Positions 5,680 through 12,983 of a stretch of 12,993 bases of DNA are shown piece after piece (position 1 is the first letter of the stretch; each line of letters starts with the position of its first letter). The position numbers and the translations under genes were made by a program. Source of the DNA: Spirochaetaceae bacterium (GTDB lineage: Bacteria > Spirochaetota > Spirochaetia > Treponematales > Breznakiellaceae); assembly GCA_031280705.1 (NCBI GenBank), contig JAITGJ010000190.1:1-12993 (forward strand), written 5' to 3'. The notes below the pieces were generated by a model. It saw nothing but the letters and a program-made list of their open reading frames with translations. It was not told the origin of the DNA and did no database searches.

Positions 5680-5973
5680 ATGTGCTGGTATTGCGGTTCC
5701 GCCATTACCGCCGGTGAACCTGTGGGGCGCTCCCTCCGCTGCGATGATTGCGGGCGGGACCTGCGTTCCTGCCGGAACTGCCGCTTTTTCCTTGCCGCAA
5801 GCCGGGACGGCTGCGCCGAATCGCGGGCGGAAATGACGGCGGACAGGGAGCGGGGAAATTTCTGCGACTGGTTTTCTCTCAATCCGCGTTACCGGGACAT
5901 AACTGGCGGGGCGGGCAAAGCCCGTGCCGATGAGGTAAAAGCCCGCGCCGCATTTGACGATCTTTTTTCATAA
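5680..5973 (+). CDS. Small eight-cysteine zinc-ribbon-like protein, function unknown
   Basis: The 97-residue protein has cysteines at 2, 5, 21, 24, 31, 34, 45 and 62, in pairs (C2-x2-C5, C21-x2-C24, C31-x2-C34) and a C45/C62 pair, enough for two metal sites. The central part (CRNCRFF, then C45, AE near 50, FCDWF near 61-65) resembles, from memory, a widespread small hypothetical protein with the pattern NCRFY...C.E..AE...DKE.ANFCDYF. The end is ARAAFDDLF, a short conserved-looking helix and possible docking motif. No signal peptide or membrane segment is seen. The start ATG has no SD but a -10 box six bases upstream. The gene ends two bases before murI, so the two are probably co-expressed. 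No function can be given. Confidence 0.8.
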   Translation: MCWYCGSAITAGEPVGRSLRCDDCGRDLRSCRNCRFFLAASRDGCAESRAEMTADRERGNFCDWFSLNPRYRDITGGAGKARADEVKARAAFDDLFS

Positions 5974-5975
5974 CA

Positions 5976-6794
5976 ATGGATAGACCCGTATTGTTTCTTG
6001 ACTCCGGTATTGGAGGACTTCCCTACGCGCGGCATTTTCTCCGCCACAATCCCGGTGAGCGTGTTGTTTACACCGCCGACCGCGCGAATTTTCCCTACGG
6101 CCCCAAAGATCGCGCCGTGCTTGAGCGGCTGCTTGTTACGCTGGTGGGGCGTCTCACGGCGGAATTCGACCCGAAACTCGCGGTGGTGGCCTGCAACGCC
6201 GCTTCGGTTACCGCGCTGGCCGCGCTCCGCGCGGAATTTCCCGGTCTTCCCTGGGTGGGCACGGTGCCCGCGGTAAAGCCCGCCGTTGCGGCGAGCCGCA
6301 CACGCCATATCGGCGTACTGGGGACGCAGCGCACGGTTGACGATCCCTATATTGGAGCGCTTGCGGCCCGTTTTGGCGCGGACTGCGCGGTTTCCCGCAT
6401 CGCCGCGCCAGACCTGGTGAATTTTGTGGAAAACGGCGGAGATACGGCGTCGCCCGGCGAACAGCGCCGCGTAGTGGAACCGTATGTGGAAGAATTCAGG
6501 CGGCGCGGCGCGGACGGCATCGTGCTGGGCTGCACACATTTCCTGTTTTTGCTTGATTGCTTTACCGCCGCTACGGGGAACGGCATACGGATATATCACT
6601 CGGTGGAGGGAGTCTCCCGCCGGGCCGCCGCCCTGCTTGACGCGAAAGGCATCCGCGCGGACCGGGCCTCCCCCGCACCGGAGCGGGGCCTTCTCGTCCT
6701 TACGGGAACGGCCGCGCCGGAAGCGCGCTGGGAGACGCGGGCCGAAGCGTTCGGCCTCACGCTTCATCTGCTGGAAGGCGGAAAGAGGCCGTGA
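5976..6794 (+). CDS. murI: Glutamate racemase
   Basis: The 272-residue protein (usual length about 265-285) interconverts L- and D-glutamate in the cytoplasm, supplying D-glutamate for peptidoglycan. D9-S10 begins the DSGIGGL motif and the NFPYG loop is at 38-42. The two catalytic cysteines are C73 (VACNAAS) and C186 (GCTHF, with H188). The usual C-N-T-A-S is C-N-A-A-S here, so the Thr that normally helps hold substrate is Ala. The ATG lies two bases after the stop of the eight-cysteine gene and no SD is visible, so translation may depend on coupling. The stop overlaps the rsgA start by four bases. Family call strong; full activity is not assured because of the Ala. Confidence 0.93.
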   Translation: MDRPVLFLDSGIGGLPYARHFLRHNPGERVVYTADRANFPYGPKDRAVLERLLVTLVGRLTAEFDPKLAVVACNAASVTALAALRAEFPGLPWVGTVPAVKPAVAASRTRHIGVLGTQRTVDDPYIGALAARFGADCAVSRIAAPDLVNFVENGGDTASPGEQRRVVEPYVEEFRRRGADGIVLGCTHFLFLLDCFTAATGNGIRIYHSVEGVSRRAAALLDAKGIRADRASPAPERGLLVLTGTAAPEARWETRAEAFGLTLHLLEGGKRP

Positions 6795-7780
6795 CGCGGG
6801 GACTGGTGCTCCGGGGTTCCCGGAATATTTTTACCGTACTTCCCGAAGCGCCGTCCCAAACGCCGGGAGCCGGACAGGAACCCTCCGGCACGGCAGACCG
6901 GCTCCTTGAATGCCGCATCAAGGGAAAAATTCTCAAAGGTGTGGAGGGGTTTTATAATCCCCTCGCGCCCGGAGACATCGTTACGGTCGCGGAAGATCCG
7001 CGCCGTCCCGGTGCGGCGCTCATTCTCGCGGTGGAGGAGCGGCGGAACCGCCTTACCCGCTTTAACCGGAAGGGATTTGGCGAAAACCGAAACGATGCGT
7101 CCCAGCTTCTTGCGGCAAATGTCGATCAGATTTTCTGCGTCATAACGCCCGCGGCCCCGCCCTTCCGGCCCCGTTTTCTGGACCGCGCACTGGTTCAGGC
7201 CGAAGCGTCCGGCATCCCCGCAGTAATTGTGTGCAACAAGTGGGATCTTTTTGGAGGAGACGCCGATACGGAAGAACGCCTTGAAGATTTTGCCCGCATC
7301 GGCTACCGGGTGCTCTGCGTTTCCGTAAAAACGGGCGCGGGCATGGACGAACTCCGCGCACTTGCAGAAAACCGCCTTTCCGTACTCACCGGGCAGTCAG
7401 GCACGGGAAAATCGAGCATTATCAACGCGCTCCTCCCGGCGGCAAACCAGAAAACCGGCGCGATTAACGAAAAATACAACCGGGGAAACCACACTACCAC
7501 CCTTTCGGCACTGTTTGGAGCGCGCACGGCGACACGTCTTATTGATACGCCGGGAATACGGTTACTGCTCCCCGACGGCGTCGCACCGGACGCGCTCATA
7601 CGCTACATGAAAGAATTCGCTCCGCTTGCGGGAACCTGTTCCTACGGCCATTCCTGTTCCCATGTTTCCGAGCCGGGCTGCAAAATTCTTGAGGCGGTGC
7701 ACGCCGGGGTGATTCACGAAAGCCGCTACGAAAGCTACCTCCGCATCCGGGAAGAACTTGCCGGCGTACGGCAGGGATAG
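6791..7780 (+). CDS. rsgA: Ribosome small subunit-dependent GTPase RsgA
   Basis: The 329-residue circularly permuted GTPase helps late assembly of the 30S subunit. The N-terminal ~90 residues form the OB-like domain. The G motifs come in permuted order: G4 NKWD 149-152, G5 SVKTG 178-182, P-loop GQSGTGKSS 201-209, RGNHTTT 231-237 (switch region), then DTPG 252-255. The C-terminal zinc site is visible as C283, C289, H291 and C297 in CSYGHSCSHVSEPGC. The start is GTG 6791, overlapping the murI TGA, with AAGAGG as SD just upstream; translational coupling is likely. Compared with typical RsgA, the P-loop has Thr where Val is usual (GQSGTGKSS). The gene converges on the BCCT gene with a 25 nt gap. 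Confidence 0.95.
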   Translation: MTRGLVLRGSRNIFTVLPEAPSQTPGAGQEPSGTADRLLECRIKGKILKGVEGFYNPLAPGDIVTVAEDPRRPGAALILAVEERRNRLTRFNRKGFGENRNDASQLLAANVDQIFCVITPAAPPFRPRFLDRALVQAEASGIPAVIVCNKWDLFGGDADTEERLEDFARIGYRVLCVSVKTGAGMDELRALAENRLSVLTGQSGTGKSSIINALLPAANQKTGAINEKYNRGNHTTTLSALFGARTATRLIDTPGIRLLLPDGVAPDALIRYMKEFAPLAGTCSYGHSCSHVSEPGCKILEAVHAGVIHESRYESYLRIREELAGVRQG

Positions 7781-7798
7781 CGTCCACTGCGCCGGTCA

Positions 7799-7816
7799 GG
7801 CGGATTTACTTCCGCC
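7799..7816. terminator. Hairpin between convergent rsgA and the BCCT gene
   Basis: GGCGGA (7799-7804) pairs with TCCGCC (7811-7816) around TTTACT, whose reverse complement contains the TAA stop of the minus-strand BCCT gene. It is in the right place for bidirectional termination, but no T tract follows on either side, so this call is weak. Confidence 0.35.
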
Positions 7817-9290
7817 GGGGAAGCGGCGGCAGCGTATCCCTGCCCAGCTCTTTCTGGAGCGAGCGGCATATCAACAGTAAAACCGCCACAAAGGGCAGGG
7901 CCATAACAATGGAAGTATTCTGCATCGCCCTGAGACCGCCGTTGTAGAGAAAAACAATTGCCGTGAGCGAAATCATCACGCCTGCCGCGGTTATCATGCG
8001 CCTGTCGGGATCGAGGGCGCCCCGGCCCGCGAACATGGCGATCACATACACCGCCGAATCGGCTGATGTAACAAAAAAAGTAACCAGAAGCAGAATAACG
8101 ATATATGACACGGCGCCGCCGAACGGCAGACGGGACAGGACCGCGAAAATCCCGGTCGAAACATCCCGGGTAACGGCCGCCCCAATGCCCGCGCCGTCAA
8201 GCTCAAGGCGTATTGCCGCCGCGCCGAATACGGCAAACCACACAAGGCAAAACAGCGCAGGAATGACCAGCACGCCGGTAATGTAATCCCGGATGGTCCG
8301 CCCGCGCGAAATGCGCGCGACAAATGTCCCTACAAAAGGTCCCCACGAAATCCACCACGCCCAGTAAAATATCGTCCAGCTTCCAAGCCACGCGCTGTCC
8401 CGGTTTGCGCCAAGGCCAAGGCTCATCGGCAGCAAATCTTTCAGGTAGCCGCCGAACGATACAAAAAATGTTTTTATGATAAATGCCGAGGGTCCGGCAA
8501 AAAAGAAATACACCAAAAGCAGTGCGGCAATAACGACATTGATGTTGCTCAGGTATTTGATCCCCCGGTTAAGTCCGGTACGGGCATCCACGATATAGAT
8601 CACGGTAATGACGGCGATGATAATTATCTGCGTGCCGGTTCCGCCTGAAATCCCAAAGATGCCTGCAAGGCCGCTGTTGATTTGCAGGGCGCCCATGCCC
8701 AGGGAGGACGCGACGCCGAACACCGTTACGAGGAGCGTAATCACATCAACCCCGCGCGCGGCGATGCGCCCGCCCCGGCGCGTTCCGAAAACCGGCTCCA
8801 AAATTGAACTGATCAAAAAAGGACGGCCCTTGCGAAAAACGGAATACCCGAGTCCAAGTCCGGTCAGCGCGTAGATCGCCCACGGATGAAAACCCCAATG
8901 CAAAAAACTGAAACGGAACGCAAGCGCAAGCGACTCAGGCGATGCCGGCGCGGCGCCGGAGGGCGGCGAAAGATAATGGCTGACCGGTTCCGCCGCGCCC
9001 CAAAACACAAGCCCGATACCCATCCCCGCGCTGAACAGCATGGCGAACCATGAGAGCCGGGAATATTCAGGCGTGTCGGTATCTTTGCCCAGTTTGATAC
9101 GGCCCAGCGGACTTACCGCAATTATAATGGAAAATACGAGGATGAACAAAACGGAAGCAAGATACAACCATCCAAAATAATTGAGCACAAACTGAACGCA
9201 GCTGTTCGTAATACCGGCAAGAATTTCCGGAAAAACAAATCCGGCAATCACGAACAGAAACAGAAATCCAATTGTTATGCCAAAAATCAT
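7806..9290 (-). CDS. BCCT-family quaternary-amine transporter (copy 1)
   Basis: With the start at 9290 the product is 494 residues, within the usual 480-600. BCCT proteins import glycine betaine, choline, carnitine or similar compounds, driven by Na+ or H+ or by exchange. About 12 hydrophobic helices are seen. GMGIG (residues about 89-93) is the unwound TM3 motif, and the aromatic box WAWWISWGPF (about 310-319), followed by ARISRGRT, holds the trimethylammonium group. The C-terminus (SLQKELGRDTLPPLPRRK) is short, without the long osmosensing tail of BetP. The frame runs open to 9467, but that stretch is not conserved-looking; GGAAGGA three bases ahead favours 9290, although 9302 or 9320 remain possible. 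It lies downstream of the mttB gene beyond a hairpin array. Substrate is unknown. Confidence 0.87.
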   Translation of the reverse strand: MIFGITIGFLFLFVIAGFVFPEILAGITNSCVQFVLNYFGWLYLASVLFILVFSIIIAVSPLGRIKLGKDTDTPEYSRLSWFAMLFSAGMGIGLVFWGAAEPVSHYLSPPSGAAPASPESLALAFRFSFLHWGFHPWAIYALTGLGLGYSVFRKGRPFLISSILEPVFGTRRGGRIAARGVDVITLLVTVFGVASSLGMGALQINSGLAGIFGISGGTGTQIIIIAVITVIYIVDARTGLNRGIKYLSNINVVIAALLLVYFFFAGPSAFIIKTFFVSFGGYLKDLLPMSLGLGANRDSAWLGSWTIFYWAWWISWGPFVGTFVARISRGRTIRDYITGVLVIPALFCLVWFAVFGAAAIRLELDGAGIGAAVTRDVSTGIFAVLSRLPFGGAVSYIVILLLVTFFVTSADSAVYVIAMFAGRGALDPDRRMITAAGVMISLTAIVFLYNGGLRAMQNTSIVMALPFVAVLLLICRSLQKELGRDTLPPLPRRK

Positions 9291-9493
9291 GAATCCTTCC
9301 ATGGTGAAGGCGGCGCTCATGGATACGGCGGAGTTTCCGCCGCGCCCGCGGGCGCCGCCCCCGTTGTTTTTCACCGGCGTCAATACCGCCGGAGGCGCCG
9401 CCCGAAAACAGCGCTGAGTAAACCAAATTTCCGCACCATACGCCAAAGAACCATCAATGCGGCGCATTTTCAGAACAACTTCCGCTTAAAAAT

Positions 9494-9526
9494 GCGTGTT
9501 TCGCAGCCCATAGGGCGAGAAACCGC
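9494..9526. other. Intergenic hairpin 1 of the array
   Basis: GTTTC (9498-9502) pairs with GAAAC (9519-9523) and GCCC (9506-9509) with GGGC (9513-9516). An outer GCG/CGC closes it with a bulged T at 9497. It abuts the next hairpin. Confidence 0.45.
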
Positions 9527-9527
9527 A

Positions 9528-9566
9528 AGGGAACCTCTGAAAACAACCGGTTTTTAGAGGTTCCCT
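9528..9566. other. Intergenic hairpin 2 of the array
   Basis: AGGGAACCTCT (9528-9538) pairs exactly with AGAGGTTCCCT (9556-9566). The stem continues through G.T and four A-T pairs plus C-G to a loop of AACCG, 17 pairs in all. No T tract follows on the minus strand (the strand of mttB), so it is not an ordinary terminator. Confidence 0.7.
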
Positions 9567-9581
9567 AACGTTATCAGCGTT
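9567..9581. other. Intergenic hairpin 3 of the array
   Basis: AACG (9567-9570) pairs with CGTT (9578-9581) around TTATCAG. The stem is four pairs only and overlaps the foot of the next hairpin by two bases, so it may be an alternative fold or chance. Confidence 0.25.
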
Positions 9582-9610
9582 GTTTAATAACCAGCCCGGT
9601 TATCAAACAA
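9580..9610. repeat. Intergenic hairpin 4 and dispersed palindrome copy 2
   Basis: TTGTTT (9580-9585) pairs with AAACAA (9605-9610) and ATAACC (9587-9592) with GGTTAT (9598-9603). The intervening position is G.U in minus-strand RNA, giving 13 pairs around a five-base loop. Bases 9587-9610 match 3406-3429 at about 20 positions. It lies 40 nt after the mttB stop and may help end or stabilise that transcript. Confidence 0.55.
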
Positions 9611-9649
9611 GGCCCTTAAACAATCCCGTCAGCGCAGGTCCCGGCGGGT

Positions 9650-11095
9650 TCAGCCTTCGGGCCGCTTGAGAATATCGCGCTCCCGTTTGGCGGTAAACGC
9701 CTCAAGATTTTCGCGGATACCGGCGTCAAGCGCGGGAGGCGTATAAGACGCAAGCCGCTCCTGCCATATTTTCCGCGCCCGCATTTCAGGGGCGGTATAG
9801 GACGCCGTCCAGTTGTCGTCAAACTGCGCTTTGTCCGCGAAAACCGGCAGGAAAAATTCCTCCCGGAAATTCATGACGGTATGCTCAGCCGTAAGGAAAT
9901 TCCCTCCCGGCCCCACATCCCGGATCACGTCAAAGGCGAGTTTTTCTTCGTCCGAAGTATCGAAACCTTCACGATAGCGGAGAATCATGCCGGCCATCTC
10001 ATCATCAACAATGAATTTTTCATACGACATTGCCGAGAAGAACTGCAAAATTCCGGCGGTGTGCAGCACAAAATTGATCCCGGAAAGCGACGCGGCAAAC
10101 AGGGTCATCATGGATTCATACCCCGCCTGAATGTCCGCTTCCTTTGAATCGGAGAGGCCGCCGCCGCCCCGGCTCGGGACGCCGTACCACCGCGCAAGCT
10201 GTGCGCTTGCCGACGTAAAGAGCGCCCCTTCGGGATTCCCGATAGAAAGCAGTATGCTTTTCATGTCGGCAATGGCGGACGTTGAACCGTAAACAACCGG
10301 CGTTCCGGGATTAATCGCCTGGGAGAGGGCAATTCCCGCCAGCACTTCCGCGTTTTGGAGCGACAGTGCGCCCGCGAGCGTCGCGGGGCCGGTTGAACCG
10401 CTCATCACGAGTGAAGCGATTACTACCGCCTGGCCGGTTTCCGCATAGGCCATCTGCGCGCCGAGCATCCGCGCGTCGAATTTAAGCGGAGTGAGCGAAT
10501 TGATAAGGCAGATCAGGGCAGGCTTCTTTCTGATCACCTCCATTCTTCCGTGCAGAATCGCGGTCATTTCGATGGTGTCCATGGCGTTGTGATAGCCCAG
10601 AGAACTGCCCATAAAGCATTTGTCCGAATTCAAAATGTGGCTCAGCGTCATCTGAAGGTGGCGCGTAGACTCCGGAAGATCGGTCGGTTCAACAACATTG
10701 CCGCCGGTCATGTGCAGATGGCGGCTCGCCCCGGCAAGTTTGACAAAATTGTCGTAATCCTTTTTGGTAGCGTTTCTTTTTTTCCGCCCCGGCTCCAGAA
10801 TGAACGGCGCGCCATACCCGGGCATATAGATGACATTGTTTCCGCCGCACACCAGATTATGTTTGGGATTGCGGGCATGGAGCGTAAATTCCGCCGGGGC
10901 GCATTTTACCATCTCCTCAACAAAGCCGCGCTTGAAATAAACACGGTTATCATCAACTTTCATGCCTTTCTTGCGAAACACTTCGCAGGCCGGTTCGTAC
11001 TCGAAGACAACGCCGATCTCTTCGAGAATGCGCATGGAGTTGTCGTGAATGATACGGATTTCCTTTTCCGTAAGAACGTTGTACTGGGGGATCAT
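9650..11095 (-). CDS. MttB-family amine:corrinoid methyltransferase, non-pyrrolysine
   Basis: The 481-residue protein belongs to the trimethylamine methyltransferase (MttB) superfamily, which moves a methyl group from a methylamine to a corrinoid protein. Recognisable blocks include MRILEEIGVVFE (21-32), MPGYGAPF (91-98), GSTGPATLAGALSLQNAEVL (233-252) and GVPSRGGGGLSDSKEADIQA (305-324). Archetypal MttB has pyrrolysine (amber) in this last region; here the frame is open with no amber codon and a Gly/Leu there. Such non-pyrrolysine members include the glycine betaine methyltransferase MtgB and the proline betaine and carnitine relatives MtpB and MtcB. The SD AAGGAGAG precedes the ATG. The gene starts 23 bases after a BCCT gene, so they likely share a transcript. 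The substrate is a betaine by inference only, and the corrinoid partner is not in view. Confidence 0.88.
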   Translation of the reverse strand: MIPQYNVLTEKEIRIIHDNSMRILEEIGVVFEYEPACEVFRKKGMKVDDNRVYFKRGFVEEMVKCAPAEFTLHARNPKHNLVCGGNNVIYMPGYGAPFILEPGRKKRNATKKDYDNFVKLAGASRHLHMTGGNVVEPTDLPESTRHLQMTLSHILNSDKCFMGSSLGYHNAMDTIEMTAILHGRMEVIRKKPALICLINSLTPLKFDARMLGAQMAYAETGQAVVIASLVMSGSTGPATLAGALSLQNAEVLAGIALSQAINPGTPVVYGSTSAIADMKSILLSIGNPEGALFTSASAQLARWYGVPSRGGGGLSDSKEADIQAGYESMMTLFAASLSGINFVLHTAGILQFFSAMSYEKFIVDDEMAGMILRYREGFDTSDEEKLAFDVIRDVGPGGNFLTAEHTVMNFREEFFLPVFADKAQFDDNWTASYTAPEMRARKIWQERLASYTPPALDAGIRENLEAFTAKRERDILKRPEG

Positions 11096-11111
11096 AATTC
11101 TCTCCTTGCCG

Positions 11112-11126
11112 TGCGGTTTTACCGCA
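11112..11126. other. Hairpin with BCCT copy 2 stop codon in the loop
   Basis: TGCGG (11112-11116) pairs with CCGCA (11122-11126) around TTTTA; the minus-strand TAA stop (11121-11119) lies in the loop. It sits within the 23 nt gap and just ahead of the mttB SD, so it could affect coupling of translation. Confidence 0.4.
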
Positions 11127-12636
11127 TGGTTAATTTTGTGCTGTCAGCCCGGAGTTCTTTCCAGAGGCTGATGCACATAAATATCATTACAATCGCAAAC
11201 GGGAACGCCGATACAATGGACGCCGTCTGCAATGATTTAAGCGCGGTTGTTCCGCTGATCAGTATGAGCGCGATGGTTACCGCTCCCTGGGCAATGCCCC
11301 AGCCGCCGCGCAGTTTTTTGCCGGGATCCATGTCGCCGCCTGAAGTCAGCATGGCCAGCACATAGGTTGCCGAATTGGCCGCGCCGACAAAGCAGGTTAC
11401 GATCAGCACCAGCGAAAGTACCGACGTAAGGCCGTACAGGGGAAGCTGATCGAGAAAGGCAAACAGCGCAGTTGTGTAATCCGCATTGATCGCTTCCTGC
11501 AATGCGCCGCCCGACCGCGCATTCAGATTAAACGCCGCGCCGCCGTAAATGCCGATCCAGATCAGGGAGAAACCCGCCGGCAGCAGGGACACGGCGAGAA
11601 GAAACTCGCGAATGGTCCTTCCCCGCGACACCCGCGCAACAAACTGCCCCACAAACGGCGCCCAGGCGATCCACCATGCCCAGTAGAAAACCGTCCACCC
11701 CGCAAGCCAGTCCAGATTGCCCATCCAGAATGTCTGTCCGATAAAGTTCTGGATATAATCGCCCAGCGACCAGGTAAACTGATTGAGAATAAAAACCGCG
11801 CCGCCAAACACAAAAATAAACACCATAAAGGCTATGGAAATCCATACCTTGATATTGGCGACCGCCTGCATCGCCTTGTGGAGGCCCGATATCGTAGCAA
11901 GGGTGAAGATGACAGTAATTGCAGCGATAATAACGGCGATCATAACCGGCGTAGGTTTTACTCCCCAAATATATCCGGCGCCCGAAGCGATTTGATTCGC
12001 GCCGAGGCCGAGGCTTGTCGCCACGCCGAATATCGTCGCAAATACCGCGAGTACATCAATCGCTTTTCCAATGGGGCCGTGAATCTTTTCGCCGAGCAGC
12101 GGATAAAAAGCGGAACTGATAAGAAACGGCCGCTTTTTTCTGAACTGCGAATAGGCAAGCCCAAGGCCCCCGATGGCAAAAATTACCCAGGGGTGAATGC
12201 CCCAGTTAAAAAACGTGGTACGCATTGCCAGCGCCATCGCTTCGCGGGTTCCTCCTGCGCCGGACGGCGGCGCGAGGTAGTGCATCACCGGCTCCGAAAC
12301 CGACCAGAACACAAGGCCGATTCCCATGCCGCCGCCGAACAGCATGGCGAACCACTGAAAATTGGTAAATTCGGGCTTTTCGTTATCGTCGCCCAGGCGG
12401 AGCCGTCCGTATGGCCCCAACGCGAATATCAGCGCGACAACGATAAAGAAGGCAACCGTCAGCATATAAAACCACCCCAGATTGGCGGTCATGCCGGCAA
12501 ACAGAAAATCTACGCCGGTTTTCATGCCTCCGGGCGCAATAATACTGAACAGTACAAATGCGGCAGCAATAATAATGGAAACGACAAGAACAGTTTTGCT
12601 CTTCACGTTTCCCCGTTCCAGGTGAGTGTCTTCCAT
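11119..12636 (-). CDS. BCCT-family quaternary-amine transporter (copy 2)
   Basis: The 505-residue protein starts at ATG 12636, with GGGAG as SD about eight bases upstream. It is a second member of the family, similar in layout to copy 1. The GMGIG motif (103-107) is followed by FWSVSEPVMHY, and the aromatic box WAWWIAWAPF (319-328) is followed by ARVSRGRT. About 12 membrane helices and a short C-terminus (KELRADSTKLTMR) are seen, again lacking a BetP-like regulatory tail. It precedes the MttB-family gene by 23 nt, so it most likely brings in that enzyme's substrate. The two carriers differ throughout, which suggests different substrates or affinities rather than recent duplication. Confidence 0.9.
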   Translation of the reverse strand: MEDTHLERGNVKSKTVLVVSIIIAAAFVLFSIIAPGGMKTGVDFLFAGMTANLGWFYMLTVAFFIVVALIFALGPYGRLRLGDDNEKPEFTNFQWFAMLFGGGMGIGLVFWSVSEPVMHYLAPPSGAGGTREAMALAMRTTFFNWGIHPWVIFAIGGLGLAYSQFRKKRPFLISSAFYPLLGEKIHGPIGKAIDVLAVFATIFGVATSLGLGANQIASGAGYIWGVKPTPVMIAVIIAAITVIFTLATISGLHKAMQAVANIKVWISIAFMVFIFVFGGAVFILNQFTWSLGDYIQNFIGQTFWMGNLDWLAGWTVFYWAWWIAWAPFVGQFVARVSRGRTIREFLLAVSLLPAGFSLIWIGIYGGAAFNLNARSGGALQEAINADYTTALFAFLDQLPLYGLTSVLSLVLIVTCFVGAANSATYVLAMLTSGGDMDPGKKLRGGWGIAQGAVTIALILISGTTALKSLQTASIVSAFPFAIVMIFMCISLWKELRADSTKLTMR

Positions 12637-12814
12637 AACGTACTCCCGGTTATAACAACAAAGAAATCGTGTCTGCCCCGTTTATCCCTCCACGGTGCAC
12701 AACAGTATTTACCATCCGGACGGACGGCTTTCTTCCACGCCGCGCAGGCGGCATAAAATGCGGAGACAGGAACGTTTTTTGCGGCCGGACAGGGAACGCA
12801 GCCAGACAGTAAAA

Positions 12815-12834
12815 TTGCCGGACAATCCCGGCAA
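12815..12834. promoter_or_regulatory. Seven-pair inverted repeat upstream of BCCT copy 2
   Basis: TTGCCGG and CCGGCAA flank ACAATC. It lies about 180 nt before the BCCT start on a strand with no other clear signal. It could be an operator or a hairpin; no promoter boxes were confirmed around it. Confidence 0.3.
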
Positions 12835-12935
12835 CAAAACAGGGAGCGGCCATAAATGGGCTGGACGCGGTGAAAAATCATGCCGGAATTTGGGCAAATT
12901 TTTTTTATGGTGTATGAAAAAATATTCAGGTGCTC

Positions 12936-12983
<48 letters not shown>

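Noticed and set aside
5889..6767. Minus-strand frame opposite murI
   Set aside because: Antisense shadow of a GC-rich gene; murI motifs are unambiguous.
9291..9467. N-terminal extension of BCCT copy 1
   Set aside because: The extra 59 residues are Gly/Arg-rich with no SD before 9467, and the BCCT fold begins at about 9290; kept only as an alternative.
9528..9566. Classic intrinsic terminator for mttB
   Set aside because: The stem is strong but the following minus-strand bases are not a T tract.
9650..11095. Amber (pyrrolysine) readthrough in the MttB homologue
   Set aside because: The frame is uninterrupted for its full length; no in-frame TAG is present.
11878..12756. Plus-strand frame opposite BCCT copy 2
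   Set aside because: Antisense of a membrane protein, rich in basic residues, no recognisable domain.
12603..12881. Cysteine-rich minus-strand frame upstream of BCCT copy 2
   Set aside because: It overlaps the BCCT start in another frame, has no SD of note, and its cysteines show no regular spacing.
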